Position numbers and translations under genes: made by a program
The notes under the pieces: generated by a model
Told to the model about the DNA's origin: nothing
Seen by the model: the letters and a program-made list of their open reading frames with translations, nothing else
The model's database searches: none
Assembly (NCBI GenBank): GCA_959601025.1
Contig: CAUGOD010000004.1
Span: 1-64,000 of the forward strand
DNA length: 64,000 nucleotides
DNA from: an uncultured Oscillospiraceae bacterium
Lineage (GTDB): Bacteria; Bacillota; Clostridia; Oscillospirales; Acutalibacteraceae
Direction of reading: 5' to 3'
Shown here: positions 25,618-34,556 of the stretch, piece by piece
Numbering within the stretch: position 1 is the first letter of the stretch
How the letters are laid out: the number at the start of each line of letters is the position of its first letter

Positions 25618-26451
25618 TTATTTCCGCGGAGCGGCAGCCCGCCCTCCCCGCGTCATTTCCCACATGACGATCCCCGCCGCCATGGAGGCGTTGAGGGATT
25701 CGGCCCGCCCGGCCATCGGGATGGTCAAACAGCCCGTGCAGGCGGCGATCGTCTCCGGCCGCAGTCCCGCGCCCTCGTTCCCAATCACGCAGACGCTCTG
25801 CGGGCCGAGATCGGCTTCCGGCAGCGGAATCGCGTCCCCGTCCACCACGCAGGCCCAGCACTCCAGCCCGCGTTCCCGCAGAATGCGGACCGTCTCCGCC
25901 ATATCCCCCGCCGGGAGGAAGGGCAGGCGGAAAACCCCGCCCATGCTGGCCCGCAGCACCTTGGGGTTATAGACGTCGCAGCAGCCGTCCGACAGCAGTA
26001 GGCCGTCCAGGCCAAGCGCTTCCGCCGTACGAACCACCGCCCCGAGATTGGCCGGATCCTGCATATTTTCCAGCGCCAGATAGCCGCGGCGGGGCGGTTT
26101 TCTTCCTATTGTATCGAAACCGTCCCGATTGTCAAGCATCCCGCACACGCAAAAAATCCCCTGCGGGGATGCGGTATCCGCCATGGCCTTGGCCAGCGCG
26201 TCCGGAATTTCGTACGCTTCCCCCCGCGTTTCTTCGCACGCGTCCAGCATCCGCCGCAGGCCGGCGGCGTAGGTTTCCGCCGCACGGGAGGTGTACAGCA
26301 CGGTATGGATCGCCACCCCCGACAGGGCGGCGTCCTCGCACAGGCGGGCGCCCTCGATGGCGAACATCCCTTCCTCCCGACGAGCCTTCCCGTCTACGAG
26401 CAGACGACGAACCCGGCGGACGGTCGGATTGTCGCGGCTGGTAATCTGCAA
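25618..26451 (-). CDS. SpoU/TrmH-family RNA 2'-O-methyltransferase
   Basis: A 277-residue SPOUT methyltransferase. An N-terminal substrate-binding region (RRVRRLLVDGKARREEGMFAIEGARLCEDA, the L30e-like domain of RlmB-type enzymes) precedes the knot with LALENMQDPANLGAVVRTAEALGLDGLLLS, CVIGNEGAGL and LTIPMAGRAESLNASMAAGIVMWEM, the three AdoMet and knot motifs. The target nucleotide in 23S rRNA or tRNA is not predictable. It lies downstream of rplT and upstream of dprA on the same strand. Confidence 0.92.
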   Translation of the reverse strand: MQITSRDNPTVRRVRRLLVDGKARREEGMFAIEGARLCEDAALSGVAIHTVLYTSRAAETYAAGLRRMLDACEETRGEAYEIPDALAKAMADTASPQGIFCVCGMLDNRDGFDTIGRKPPRRGYLALENMQDPANLGAVVRTAEALGLDGLLLSDGCCDVYNPKVLRASMGGVFRLPFLPAGDMAETVRILRERGLECWACVVDGDAIPLPEADLGPQSVCVIGNEGAGLRPETIAACTGCLTIPMAGRAESLNASMAAGIVMWEMTRGGRAAAPRK

Positions 26452-26525
26452 AATGCGTCCCTCCCAAGATATCCATAAGCAAGGATGCGCCCGCCGGATG
26501 AACCGACGGGCGCAGAGACAGCTTA

Positions 26526-26879
26526 TTATAACGCGGCCTTCGCCTTTTCCGCCAGCGCGGTAAACGCGGCGGCGTCGGAAACAGCCAGCTCGGCGAGCAT
26601 CTTGCGGTTAAGGGTGATGTTCGCCTTCTTCAGGCCGTTCATGAAGGTCGAATAATTCATGCCGTTCATCTTGGCGGCCGCGGAGATGCGGGTGATCCAC
26701 AGACGGCGGAAATCGCGCTTTCTCTGCTTACGGCCGATGTAGGCGTACTGTCCGGATTTCATCACGGCCTGCTTCGCCATCTTGAACAGCTTGGACTTAG
26801 CGCCATAGTAGCCTTTGGCGAGCTTTACGGTCTTTTTCCTTCTTTTGCGCGTCATCATCGCGCCCTTTATACGAGCCAT
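26526..26879 (-). CDS. rplT: 50S ribosomal protein bL20
   Basis: A 117-residue basic protein with MARIKGAMMTRKRRKKTVKLAKGYYGAKS at the start, SGQYAYIGRKQRKRDFRRLWI and NGLKKANITLNRKMLAELA, all L20 landmarks. L20 assembles early into the 50S subunit and, in Firmicutes, binds its own leader RNA upstream of infC. The third gene of infC-rpmI-rplT. The N-terminal MMT insertion is slightly unusual. Confidence 0.98.
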   Translation of the reverse strand: MARIKGAMMTRKRRKKTVKLAKGYYGAKSKLFKMAKQAVMKSGQYAYIGRKQRKRDFRRLWITRISAAAKMNGMNYSTFMNGLKKANITLNRKMLAELAVSDAAAFTALAEKAKAAL

Positions 26880-26908
26880 GTTACGTTACCTCCATCCAAA
26901 ACGTTCGA

Positions 26909-27106
26909 TTATTTGTAGGGGATCAGGCGCTTGATCTGCCGCGTGTTGGTGACGTCCGCCACCGTGGTCTTGCGGAGATTCCTCTTGCGCTTGGTCGATT
27001 TCTTGTTCAGGATGTGGGATTTGTACGCCTTCGCACGGATCGGCTTGCCCTTTTTGGAGAGCTTAAAGCGCTTTTTCGCGCCGGTGTGCGTCTTGATCTT
27101 CGGCAT
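26909..27106 (-). CDS. rpmI: 50S ribosomal protein bL35
   Basis: A 65-residue basic protein with MPKIKTHTGAKKRFKLSKKGKPIRAKAYKSHILNKK split over its first half, the standard L35 sequence, and the terminal TRQIKRLIPYK. It lies between infC and rplT. Confidence 0.98.
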   Translation of the reverse strand: MPKIKTHTGAKKRFKLSKKGKPIRAKAYKSHILNKKSTKRKRNLRKTTVADVTNTRQIKRLIPYK

Positions 27107-27235
27107 CGTTGGACCATTCCTTTCTTACTGAAACTGGGGCTACACGGCTCCCGCCTCGCCGGCCGGAGCACGCAAAGCCCAAAGCTTGAAAAAATTTCAG
27201 GCTTTCGTTCTTCCTTTGCGTTGCTTTTCCGGGGT

Positions 27236-27754
27236 TTATTTAACCGGCTTCGGGGCAAGGAACATCATCATATGACGGCCTTCCATCTTCGAGGGCCGCT
27301 CCACCACGCTGAATTCCGCGCAGGCCTCGGCGAAACGCTTCATGGCCTCATGCCCGATTTCCGGGTGCCCCAGTTCGCGTCCGCGGAAGCGGATGGAAAC
27401 CTTCACCTTGTTGCCTTCCCCGAGGAAACGGGCGGCATGCTTCACCTTCGTGTTGAAATCGCCGATATCGGTGTTCAGGCCCAGGCGGACCTCCTTGATC
27501 TCCACGATGTGCTGGTTTTTGCGGGCTTCCTTTTCGCGCTTGGACTGTTCGAACCGATATTTGCCGTAATCCATGATGCGGCACACCGGCGGCGTGGCTG
27601 TCGGCGCGATCTTGACCAGGTCAAGATTTTTGTCGTCGGCCATTCTCTGGGCGTCGCGCGTCGGCATGACTCCCAGCTGCTCGCCGTCGGCGCCGATAAC
27701 GCGGACTTCGCTGTCTCGGATTTGCTCGTTGATCTGCAGTTCCTTACTTGCTAT
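27236..27754 (-). CDS. infC: Translation initiation factor IF-3, inferred AUA start
   Basis: With an ATA start at 27754 the protein is 172 residues, the normal IF-3 length. It begins ASKELQINEQIRDSEVRVIG, as IF-3 N-domains do, then MADDKNLDLVKIAPTATPPVCRIMDYGK and the C-domain with KVKVSIRFRGRE. The first in-frame ATG, 29 codons in, would remove half of the N-domain. GGAGGTG lies 7 bases upstream of the ATA. Rare AUU, AUA or AUC starts are the known mechanism by which IF-3 limits its own synthesis. A CTG (KELQ) five codons in is the main alternative, with poorer ribosome-site spacing. Confidence 0.93.
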   Translation of the reverse strand: MASKELQINEQIRDSEVRVIGADGEQLGVMPTRDAQRMADDKNLDLVKIAPTATPPVCRIMDYGKYRFEQSKREKEARKNQHIVEIKEVRLGLNTDIGDFNTKVKHAARFLGEGNKVKVSIRFRGRELGHPEIGHEAMKRFAEACAEFSVVERPSKMEGRHMMMFLAPKPVK

Positions 27755-27933
27755 GGGTAAGCACCTCCACCTTTGTTAAATTGAAAATGAAAACGCGGAC
27801 AGAAATCCTCTGCCCGCGAACAACGACTATACCCAACGGCCCCGCCAAACACGGAGCCGGGAAAAACCGTATTGACCGGCCGGAACGGAATCCGGAGGGT
27901 GAGAGCGGGCAAACGCTCTGCTTCGTTTATTTC
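27755..27933 (-). promoter_or_regulatory. Putative L20 leader with attenuator upstream of infC
   Basis: The transcript from the promoter at 27940-27968 has an untranslated leader of about 180 nt. It ends in a 10-bp hairpin (27794-27818, read on the minus strand) followed by TTTTCATTTTC, a terminator-like attenuator just before the infC ribosome site. L20 autoregulation by such a leader is established for Bacillus and many Firmicutes. The L20-binding helices themselves were not modelled. Confidence 0.6.
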
Positions 27934-27939
27934 CAGAGC

Positions 27940-27968
27940 ATTATACCAGACCGCAGCGAATCTGTCAA
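27940..27968 (-). promoter_or_regulatory. Consensus promoter of infC-rpmI-rplT
   Basis: On the minus strand TTGACA (27968-27963) and TATAAT (27945-27940) are separated by exactly 17 bp, a perfect sigma-A promoter. Transcription should begin near 27933. Confidence 0.9.
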
Positions 27969-28071
27969 CCCCTTCTTTTTTTGCGGCATCGAGATGCTTT
28001 GCGCCGGCCGTCCGCGCCGCCTTTTTTGACCTTCGCGCCCTTATTCACTCCGTTCCCTAATTGCCTGTCGC

Positions 28072-28758
28072 CTATTCCCTCGCCGGGAAAATACCGCGCA
28101 GCGCCGGGACGGCGAAAAGGCTCAGCGACAGAAAAGCCGCCAGACCGATTTTCACCATGTCCCCCGGCAGAAACGCCAGATTGGACAGCAGCAGCGCCGG
28201 GATATCGGACAGCGCCTTCCCTCCGACCGCCGCCAGGAACAGAGAACCGCAGAGGTAATCGATCCCCACCCCCGCCATACCGATCAGAAAGGCCGCCGGC
28301 AGATGGATGGACATCCCCCGCCACTTTTTATGCAGCAGCTGTTTCATCGGCCCGTCGGCATACAGGCCGGTCAACAGCACGAGGAAGAACCAGCCGAACA
28401 CATACCCTGCCGTCGGCCCAAGGAATACCGCGGGACCGCCCCGTCCACCCGCCATCATCGGCAGGCCGCAGAAGGTAAGAATCCACACCGCGCCGAGACT
28501 GGTCAGGCCGCCGCGCACTCCCAGCGTCAGCCCCATCATTGCCACCAGGAATATCTGCAGAGTGATGGGTACGCCGGGAATCAGCTGGATCGCGGAAAGC
28601 ACCGGCACGTTCCCCGCCAAAGCGAAGAACGCCACATACAGCGCGCCCAGCGTCAGCTTCCAGACCGCCGGCCCCTTCCGTCCGAAGGACGCGAATTTTT
28701 CCTTCTTTTCATTCCTTCTTTTCCTGCCTTTTTCGTCTCTTTTATTTGTTTCTTCCAT
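28072..28758 (-). CDS. bioY: Biotin transporter substrate-binding subunit BioY
   Basis: A 228-residue membrane protein. After a basic cytoplasmic tail of about 30 residues come about six helices with BioY features: TLGALYVAFFALAGNVPVL (Ala-rich helix 1), VPITLQIFLVAMMGLTLG, the PTAGYVFGWF signature and the late LLSNLAFLPGDMVKIGLAA. It binds biotin and works with an ECF energising module, whose genes are not in view. The start at 28758 follows GGGGAAGGAAA. It lies downstream of the VanY-type gene on the same strand. The long charged N-terminus is unusual. Confidence 0.9.
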   Translation of the reverse strand: MEETNKRDEKGRKRRNEKKEKFASFGRKGPAVWKLTLGALYVAFFALAGNVPVLSAIQLIPGVPITLQIFLVAMMGLTLGVRGGLTSLGAVWILTFCGLPMMAGGRGGPAVFLGPTAGYVFGWFFLVLLTGLYADGPMKQLLHKKWRGMSIHLPAAFLIGMAGVGIDYLCGSLFLAAVGGKALSDIPALLLSNLAFLPGDMVKIGLAAFLSLSLFAVPALRGIFPARE

Positions 28759-28826
28759 AGCGGTTTCCTTCCCCGAAAAACAGCGGCGGGAAGGGCGGCC
28801 GCCCTTCCCGGTCATAATTTATACCT

Positions 28827-29762
28827 TTACAGTCCCTTTTCGTACAGATATTCCTCCAGGCAGAGGCCGCGGCTCATGATCTCCTTTGCCGCCTCCGTCC
28901 CTACGTAGCGGTAATGCCACGGCTCAAAGATCACGCCGGTGATTTCCTCCTTATCCTTCGGGAAGCGGAGGATGAACCCGTAATCCGCGCAGTGGGCAAT
29001 CAGCCATTTATAAGCGGCGGTGTTTTCAAAGTCCTGATTCAGGCTGTAATTTCCGCTGCCGCCCACGTCGGCCGCCAGCCCGGTGTTATGCTCGCTGTAG
29101 CCCGGCCGCTTGACGATAGTGTTGGCAACCCTCTCCGCCTCTTGCTGTCCGTAGCCCTGGCCCTTCCATTTGTTCACTTCCCGGGTAAACAGGGACTCCT
29201 GCAGAGACTGCGGACGGAACAGGGACACGCCCCGGATATCGTAGGCCGCGCCGTCGGCCAGCATCCGCCGGTAGGATTCGGCCGCCCGCTGATCCATCTG
29301 TCCCCCCGACACGCTGACCATGACGGTATTCTGCTCGTATCCTGCGGGAACGGCATTGTAATCGTTGACCAGAATCAGGTTCCACGCGGCCCCAGACGGC
29401 TGGATATATTCCTTGCTCGACGTACCAGAAACCGGCTTCGTGGTAGTCGTCGGACGGGCAGCGGTCGTCGTTTGAGCAGTTCCCTGCCCCTGTGAGGAAG
29501 AGGTCGTCGCGGAAACGGAGCCCTCCGATGAACCGGCGCCTGTAGTGGCTGAAGCAACGGGCGCACGGCTGATCCCGCTTGAGTTCACCTTCACCTCGCC
29601 GAACAGATAAAACAGCAGCCAGATTACCGCGGCCAGCAGCAACAGCAGGCCGGCTACGGCCAGAAGCCGGCGGTTCCGGCGGTGTTTCCGGCGCGAAGAG
29701 GCTTTACGAGCGGGTTCGCTGTACGGCGTATCCTCTTTGCGGCGGCTGGAATGATCGCTCAT
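28827..29762 (-). CDS. Secreted D-alanyl-D-alanine carboxypeptidase (M15, VanY family)
   Basis: A 311-residue type II membrane-anchored peptidase. It has an Arg/Lys/Ser-rich cytoplasmic end, one membrane helix (about 32-55), a long Ser/Thr-rich linker, then the M15B domain from about 120. Zinc ligands are seen in YSEHNTGLAADV (His and Asp) and FEPWHYRYVG (His), with Glu in EPWH as catalytic base. Such enzymes trim the terminal D-Ala of wall stem peptides. No van resistance genes are nearby, so this is a wall-remodelling enzyme rather than part of a vancomycin cassette. Confidence 0.9.
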   Translation of the reverse strand: MSDHSSRRKEDTPYSEPARKASSRRKHRRNRRLLAVAGLLLLLAAVIWLLFYLFGEVKVNSSGISRAPVASATTGAGSSEGSVSATTSSSQGQGTAQTTTAARPTTTTKPVSGTSSKEYIQPSGAAWNLILVNDYNAVPAGYEQNTVMVSVSGGQMDQRAAESYRRMLADGAAYDIRGVSLFRPQSLQESLFTREVNKWKGQGYGQQEAERVANTIVKRPGYSEHNTGLAADVGGSGNYSLNQDFENTAAYKWLIAHCADYGFILRFPKDKEEITGVIFEPWHYRYVGTEAAKEIMSRGLCLEEYLYEKGL

Positions 29763-30382
29763 CGTCTTTCGTCCTTTCCATCAACTGTTCGGCGTCGGCG
29801 CAAAGCCGTTTCTTCCGCCCTGGCAGGTCGGACGGAGACGGTGCCGTAACGTCCTTTATTCTATCACGGACCAGCGGAGGAAAAGAAACATCCGCTTACT
29901 ATATCATTAACCATTTCTTAAACCGGGCTGACCCCACTCTCTAACGCCGGTATGCTGTTTTACCAATCGGAACAGAAGAAAGCCCTGAGTTTGTATTTTA
30001 CATGGTTTTTTCGATAAATGCAACGGCTTGCCCGCCTTTTCCCCGCCATTTTCTCCGCCCCCATCAGGAAAAACACTTGCTAAAAAATGCGGGCAAGGCA
30101 GAACCCCCGAAAAGCGGTCACACCCCTTCCTCTTTTTGGATAAATACCAGAAAATCGTTCAAGAATAACAATCCCGGCCTTTTTTTCTTTTTTTCCAAAA
30201 TATTTTGTGATATACTGCAAACTAGGGGAAATTCGGAAATTGTGAGTATTTTCCTCGCTCCGGTAATATTTTTCCCCACAGAGCGGCGGCCAGAGCGGCT
30301 GCAGAAAGCAGCCGCCATAAAAGACACCGGACGCCGATTTGAAAAGACTGGTATTTTCCGGGAAAGGGTTGGTTTTTCAGCT
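29763..30382. other. 620-bp divergent intergenic region between vanY-like gene and pyk
   Basis: No supported gene. It must hold the promoters of the minus-strand peptidase gene and of pyk. An inverted pair (GGCTTGCCCGC at 30024-30034 and GCGGGCAAGGC at 30088-30098) lies 53 bp apart. The + strand frame runs open into pyk but has low-complexity composition and no ribosome site, so I do not extend pyk into it. Confidence 0.5.
30188..30216 (+). promoter_or_regulatory. Possible extended -10 promoter of pyk
   Basis: TGATATACT (extended -10) ends at 30216. The -35 region is only a T-run. It would give a leader of about 160 nt before pyk. Confidence 0.35.
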
Positions 30383-32131
30383 ATGAGAAAAACAAAAATC
30401 ATTTGTACGCTCGGTCCCTCCACCGACGATCCGGCCGTTTTGCGGGAGCTGATGCTCTCCGGCATGGATGTCGCCCGCATCAACATGTCCCATCAGGACC
30501 ATGCACATCAGCTGGTACGGATCAACCAGGTGAAAAAGCTCCGCGAGGAGCTGAATCTCCCCATCGCCATCCTGATCGACACCAAGGGGCCGGAGATACG
30601 GCTGGGAACCTTTCCGGAAAAGGTCGAGCTCACGGCGGGCGATCCCTTTATCCTGACCACCAAAACGGTGGAAGGCTCGAAGTCGATGGCCTCGGTCAGC
30701 TTTGCCGGCTTGCCGAACGATGTGAAGCCGGGTGGCGCCATCCTGATCGACGACGGCCTGATTGAGCTGCGGGTGGAGAAAACCACCCCGACGGAGATTC
30801 ACTGTACCGTTGTGAACGGCGGCATGGTTTCCTCCCACAAGGGGATCAACGTGCCCGGTGCTCAGCTTTCCATGCCCTTTATGAGCGAACGGGACCGGGA
30901 CGACATCCGCTTCGCCTGCGAAGTGGAGGCCGAATTCATCGCCGCCTCCTTCACCCGCCGGGCGGACGATGTGCTCCAGATCCGGCAGGAGCTGGAGCGC
31001 AACGGCAACCACACCATCCGTATTATCGCGAAAATCGAAAACGCGGAGGGCGTGGCGGAAATCGACGACATCCTCAAGGTCTCGGACGGCATCATGGTCG
31101 CCCGCGGCGATATGGGGGTCGAGATCGCGCTGGAGGAGATTCCGAGCATTCAAAAAATGCTGATTCATAAAGGCTACAACGCCGGCCTGCAGGTGATCAC
31201 CGCCACCCAGATGCTGGATTCCATGATGAAAAACCCCCGCCCTACCCGAGCGGAAACCACCGACGTGGCCAACGCGATCTACGACGGCACCAGCGCCATC
31301 ATGCTCTCGGGCGAAACCGCCGCGGGCGCGTACCCGGTGGAGGCGCTGAAAACCATGGCGCGGATCGCCTGCCGCACCGAAGAGGATATCAACTATAAAA
31401 AACGCTTTACTGCCCGCGACCTGGAGGAGCTGCCCAACGTCACCAACGCGATTTCCCACGCAACGGTGACTACGGCGCACGACCTCGGCGCACGCGCCAT
31501 CCTGACCATTTCCAAATCCGGCACCACGGCTCGGATGATCTCCAAATACCGCCCCGCCTGCCCCATCATTTGCTGTACCATCGACCCCACCTATCAGCGG
31601 CAGATGAACTTGTCCTGGGGCGTGATCCCGATTCTGGGCGATTTGAAGGCCACGATGGATGAGCTGTTCGACCACGCCGTGGAGCGGGCCACCGACGCCG
31701 GCCTGCTGGAAAGCGGGGACCTTGTGGTAATCACGGCCGGCGCGCCGCTGGGCATCTCCGGCACCACCAATCTTCTGAAGGTGCATCTGGTGGGAAATAT
31801 CCTGGTTCAGGGAAAGGGCGCAACCAACTACACCGCCTGCGGCAACCTCTGCGTCGCCAGGGATGAGGAGGAAGCCAAAGCCAATTTTCGCGCAGGGGAT
31901 ATCCTGGTTATCCCGCAGACCAGCAACAACATCCTCCATCTGCTGAAGGAGGCGTCCGGCATTGTGACGGAGCAGTCCGGCATGAACAGCCACGCCGCCA
32001 TCGTCGGCATGGCGCTGGAAAAGCCGGTGCTGGTGGGAGCGCAGGGGGCGACCAGCATTTTGAAGAGCGGCACCACCGTCACCCTCGACGCCGAACGCGG
32101 CGTGGTCATGATCGGCGACAGCCGGAAATAA
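30383..32131 (+). CDS. pyk: Pyruvate kinase with C-terminal phosphotransfer domain
   Basis: A 582-residue pyruvate kinase (PEP + ADP to pyruvate + ATP). It begins MRKTKIICTLGPSTDD and contains ARINMSHQDH, IDTKGPEIRLG, the catalytic IIAKIENAEG, MVARGDMGVEI and TRAETTDVANAIYDG. From about residue 475 comes an extra PEP-utiliser (swivelling) domain with EQSGMNSHAAIVGMALEKPVLVG, as in Bacillus and Geobacillus enzymes; its TSHAAIV-type histidine is conserved. The ATG at 30383 lacks a close ribosome site but matches the family start exactly. It is monocistronic, with a strong terminator after it. Confidence 0.97.
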   Translation: MRKTKIICTLGPSTDDPAVLRELMLSGMDVARINMSHQDHAHQLVRINQVKKLREELNLPIAILIDTKGPEIRLGTFPEKVELTAGDPFILTTKTVEGSKSMASVSFAGLPNDVKPGGAILIDDGLIELRVEKTTPTEIHCTVVNGGMVSSHKGINVPGAQLSMPFMSERDRDDIRFACEVEAEFIAASFTRRADDVLQIRQELERNGNHTIRIIAKIENAEGVAEIDDILKVSDGIMVARGDMGVEIALEEIPSIQKMLIHKGYNAGLQVITATQMLDSMMKNPRPTRAETTDVANAIYDGTSAIMLSGETAAGAYPVEALKTMARIACRTEEDINYKKRFTARDLEELPNVTNAISHATVTTAHDLGARAILTISKSGTTARMISKYRPACPIICCTIDPTYQRQMNLSWGVIPILGDLKATMDELFDHAVERATDAGLLESGDLVVITAGAPLGISGTTNLLKVHLVGNILVQGKGATNYTACGNLCVARDEEEAKANFRAGDILVIPQTSNNILHLLKEASGIVTEQSGMNSHAAIVGMALEKPVLVGAQGATSILKSGTTVTLDAERGVVMIGDSRK

Positions 32132-32155
32132 GCGACGCCAAACACGTCACGCGAC

Positions 32156-32202
32156 AAATACAGGGAGAGAAACCGCAAAGGCTTCTCTCCCTGTATTTTC
32201 AT
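32156..32202. terminator. Strong bidirectional terminator after pyk
   Basis: A 16-bp perfect stem (32156-32171 with 32183-32198) is flanked by A and T residues. It lies between the convergent pyk and esterase genes. Confidence 0.85.
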
Positions 32203-32223
32203 CTTTCTATCTTTTGTTTTGCC

Positions 32224-34323
32224 TCATGCCCGGCGACGACGCAGGCACAGCAGCGCCGCCGTTCCGGAAACCGCCGCCAGAAGCATTCCGCCAACCGCCG
32301 GAAGCCCGCCGGTCTGCGGCGATTTTTCCGCCGTCTGTTCCGTCGTTCGCGCGGAGGAGAAGGCGGTAGTATCCGTTCCCGGCTCCGTCGATTCAGCCGT
32401 GTCCGAGGTCTCCGGGGAAGTCGTAATCGGCTCCTCCGCAGACGCCGTACTCGACGCCTCCGACGACGGCGTAGAAGAGGAAGCGGAAATTGGCGCGAAG
32501 GTAAGCTCGACCTTATCCATATACATGGTATAGTTGATGTAGCTGGCAGCAAACTCAATCTTCACGGAGATCACCTTATCCGGCAGCGGGGCGGCCGGCG
32601 TAATGACCGAGGAGTAGTAGTTATAGTCAGGCACGGCATTTTCATACAACAGGGTTCCCGCGGTTTTGCTCATGGCAATGGGGGTGTCCGTGTCGGATCC
32701 CTCTACACGGACGGAAACCGTGAGCCATTCGCCGACCTCTTCAGGCAGGAAGCCTTCGATCAGCGAGGCGTACAGCGTCAGATCGGTGATGTAGCAGTTC
32801 TTCTGCGCATAACGGAAATACCCCACCGGGCCGTGGCCCTGCTTGGCAATCACCGTCTGTTCCACAAAGGGATCGCTCACCGTCTGCACATTGCTGCTGT
32901 CCACGGTGTGGGAAAGGTCGTCGAAATCATCCACGCCGTTCCAGCCTTCCGTCATGGTGACGCCGTCCCAGGTGTCGGTGTTATCCGGCTCCGGCTCGAC
33001 CCACTCCACCGCGGATTCCGCCGGCCAGTAAAGGATTTCCGCACCGCTGGCCATCATATACCAGTTGGTATAATCCTCGGAAAAGACATAGCGCACCGCG
33101 GTCACGCCCTCGGTCAGCGCCGTTTCCGGCGTCAGCAGAACCGAGGAATAGGTGTAGGGGCCGCCGGAAACCAGGCCCAGCTCCACCGGCTTGCTCATGG
33201 TAAGGGTAACGGGCGTCCACGCGCTCTCCGCGCCGCTCTGCACCTCCAGACGGATCAGGTCGTTGATGGAGGAATAGCCCTTGATCGCCATGTAATACGC
33301 TACGTCGTCATACATCAGGGCCAGCCTCAGCCGGGCGTCGGCGATGGTATTTTCCCCCTCCGCCGTGTAAGCGACGCTGCCCTCGCCCGCTCCCCGAACC
33401 AGGCAGTTGACGGTGGTATCCCCGAAAACCCGGCCGGTTTCGACGGTCACGTTTTCGGCGGCGCCGGCCTTGCTCAAATCGGCGTAATCGTCCCGGATAC
33501 CGGTTCCCTGCGCGAAGAGCCAGGGCAGCATTTCCGGTTCCTCAAAGACCTTGAACCAGATGCCGTGATCCAGCCCCTCGTATTCCGTATATTTCACCAC
33601 ACCGCTGCCGGCTTCCAGCAGCGCCGCGGTCATTTCCTGAGAGCAGGAAACCTCCACAGCGGCGTCTTCGGTGCCGTGGAACATCCAGATCGGGAGATCC
33701 TTCACCCTGGCGGCGGTCGTGGGATCGCAGCCGCCGCAGATGGGAACGGCCGCCGTCATCAGGTCGGGATACCGGGTAACAAGATCCCAGGCGCCATACC
33801 CGCCCATGGAGACGCCCAGCACATAGCTGCGGGCCGGATCGGTATGGCAGGCGGTTCTGGTGCTTTCGATCAGCTCCTTGGCGGCCAGCAGCGCGGGAGT
33901 GATCGAAAGGGACGACTGATCATAGGTGCTACAGGGAGGCGTCTGAGCCAGCACCTCCGCATAGTCGATCCAGGTCTGGCCGCCGTTCCAGTCGGCCAGA
34001 GGAGCAAGAAACACGCAGTTCAGGCCGCGGCTGAAAAGCTGCTTTTTCAGCGCCTCGTAGCCGCTGGTATCGGTGTCTCCGCCCACGCCGTGCAGATAGA
34101 CCACCAGCGGATAGCTGCTGTCCGCGTCAAAATCTTTGGGCTTGACCAGATAATAGGCAAGGGTCTGTCCATTGGAAGCGGTAAATTCCAGCTTTTCCTC
34201 CGTAAAGGGCGGTTCGGCAAGCGGCTCCTCCGCCAGAGCGACGGAAGAGGAAATCCCTCCGCCGACGCACATAGCAGAAAGGGCAACGGCCAGAACTCCG
34301 GAAAGAATTTTCGAAAGCTTCAC
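32224..34323 (-). CDS. Secreted, wall-anchored alpha/beta-hydrolase (esterase) with sortase-like motif
   Basis: A 699-residue exported protein. A signal peptide (1 to about 31, ending VALAEE) precedes an esterase/prolyl-oligopeptidase-type hydrolase (about 43-290) with the oxyanion YLHGVGG, nucleophile elbow LGVSMGGYGAW (Ser172), FHGTEDAAVE (Asp) and GLDHGIWFK (His). Residues 295-630 contain two or three beta-rich modules with similar ends (YYSSVITPAAPLPDKVISVKIEF against YSSVLLTPETALTEGVTAVRYVF), probably binding modules. A Ser/Thr/Glu spacer leads to KSPQTGG, a membrane helix and RRRR, a sortase anchor of the SPxTG type. A plant-polymer esterase role is inferred, not shown. Confidence 0.85.
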   Translation of the reverse strand: MKLSKILSGVLAVALSAMCVGGGISSSVALAEEPLAEPPFTEEKLEFTASNGQTLAYYLVKPKDFDADSSYPLVVYLHGVGGDTDTSGYEALKKQLFSRGLNCVFLAPLADWNGGQTWIDYAEVLAQTPPCSTYDQSSLSITPALLAAKELIESTRTACHTDPARSYVLGVSMGGYGAWDLVTRYPDLMTAAVPICGGCDPTTAARVKDLPIWMFHGTEDAAVEVSCSQEMTAALLEAGSGVVKYTEYEGLDHGIWFKVFEEPEMLPWLFAQGTGIRDDYADLSKAGAAENVTVETGRVFGDTTVNCLVRGAGEGSVAYTAEGENTIADARLRLALMYDDVAYYMAIKGYSSINDLIRLEVQSGAESAWTPVTLTMSKPVELGLVSGGPYTYSSVLLTPETALTEGVTAVRYVFSEDYTNWYMMASGAEILYWPAESAVEWVEPEPDNTDTWDGVTMTEGWNGVDDFDDLSHTVDSSNVQTVSDPFVEQTVIAKQGHGPVGYFRYAQKNCYITDLTLYASLIEGFLPEEVGEWLTVSVRVEGSDTDTPIAMSKTAGTLLYENAVPDYNYYSSVITPAAPLPDKVISVKIEFAASYINYTMYMDKVELTFAPISASSSTPSSEASSTASAEEPITTSPETSDTAESTEPGTDTTAFSSARTTEQTAEKSPQTGGLPAVGGMLLAAVSGTAALLCLRRRRA

Positions 34324-34556
34324 TACAACTCCATCCTTTCACCGACAGCCGGCACATCCTGTTTGGATCGATATAACCGATCAAGCACCGGAATACCTTC
34401 CTGTCATTTTATAATATCCGCTTGAGCTTTCTTCTAAAGATTACCATCCTTTTTCTTCTTTGTATTGGTCTGGATTTTGGGTGCTCCCAAAGATGTTTTG
34501 GAAAAGTTGTTCGAATTATTAACAATCTTTGCAAAGATTTTAGCGGTATACCCATT

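Noticed and set aside
30377..31993. A 538-codon minus-strand frame opposite pyk
   Set aside because: It is antisense of a full-length pyruvate kinase, with no ribosome site and no recognised domain.
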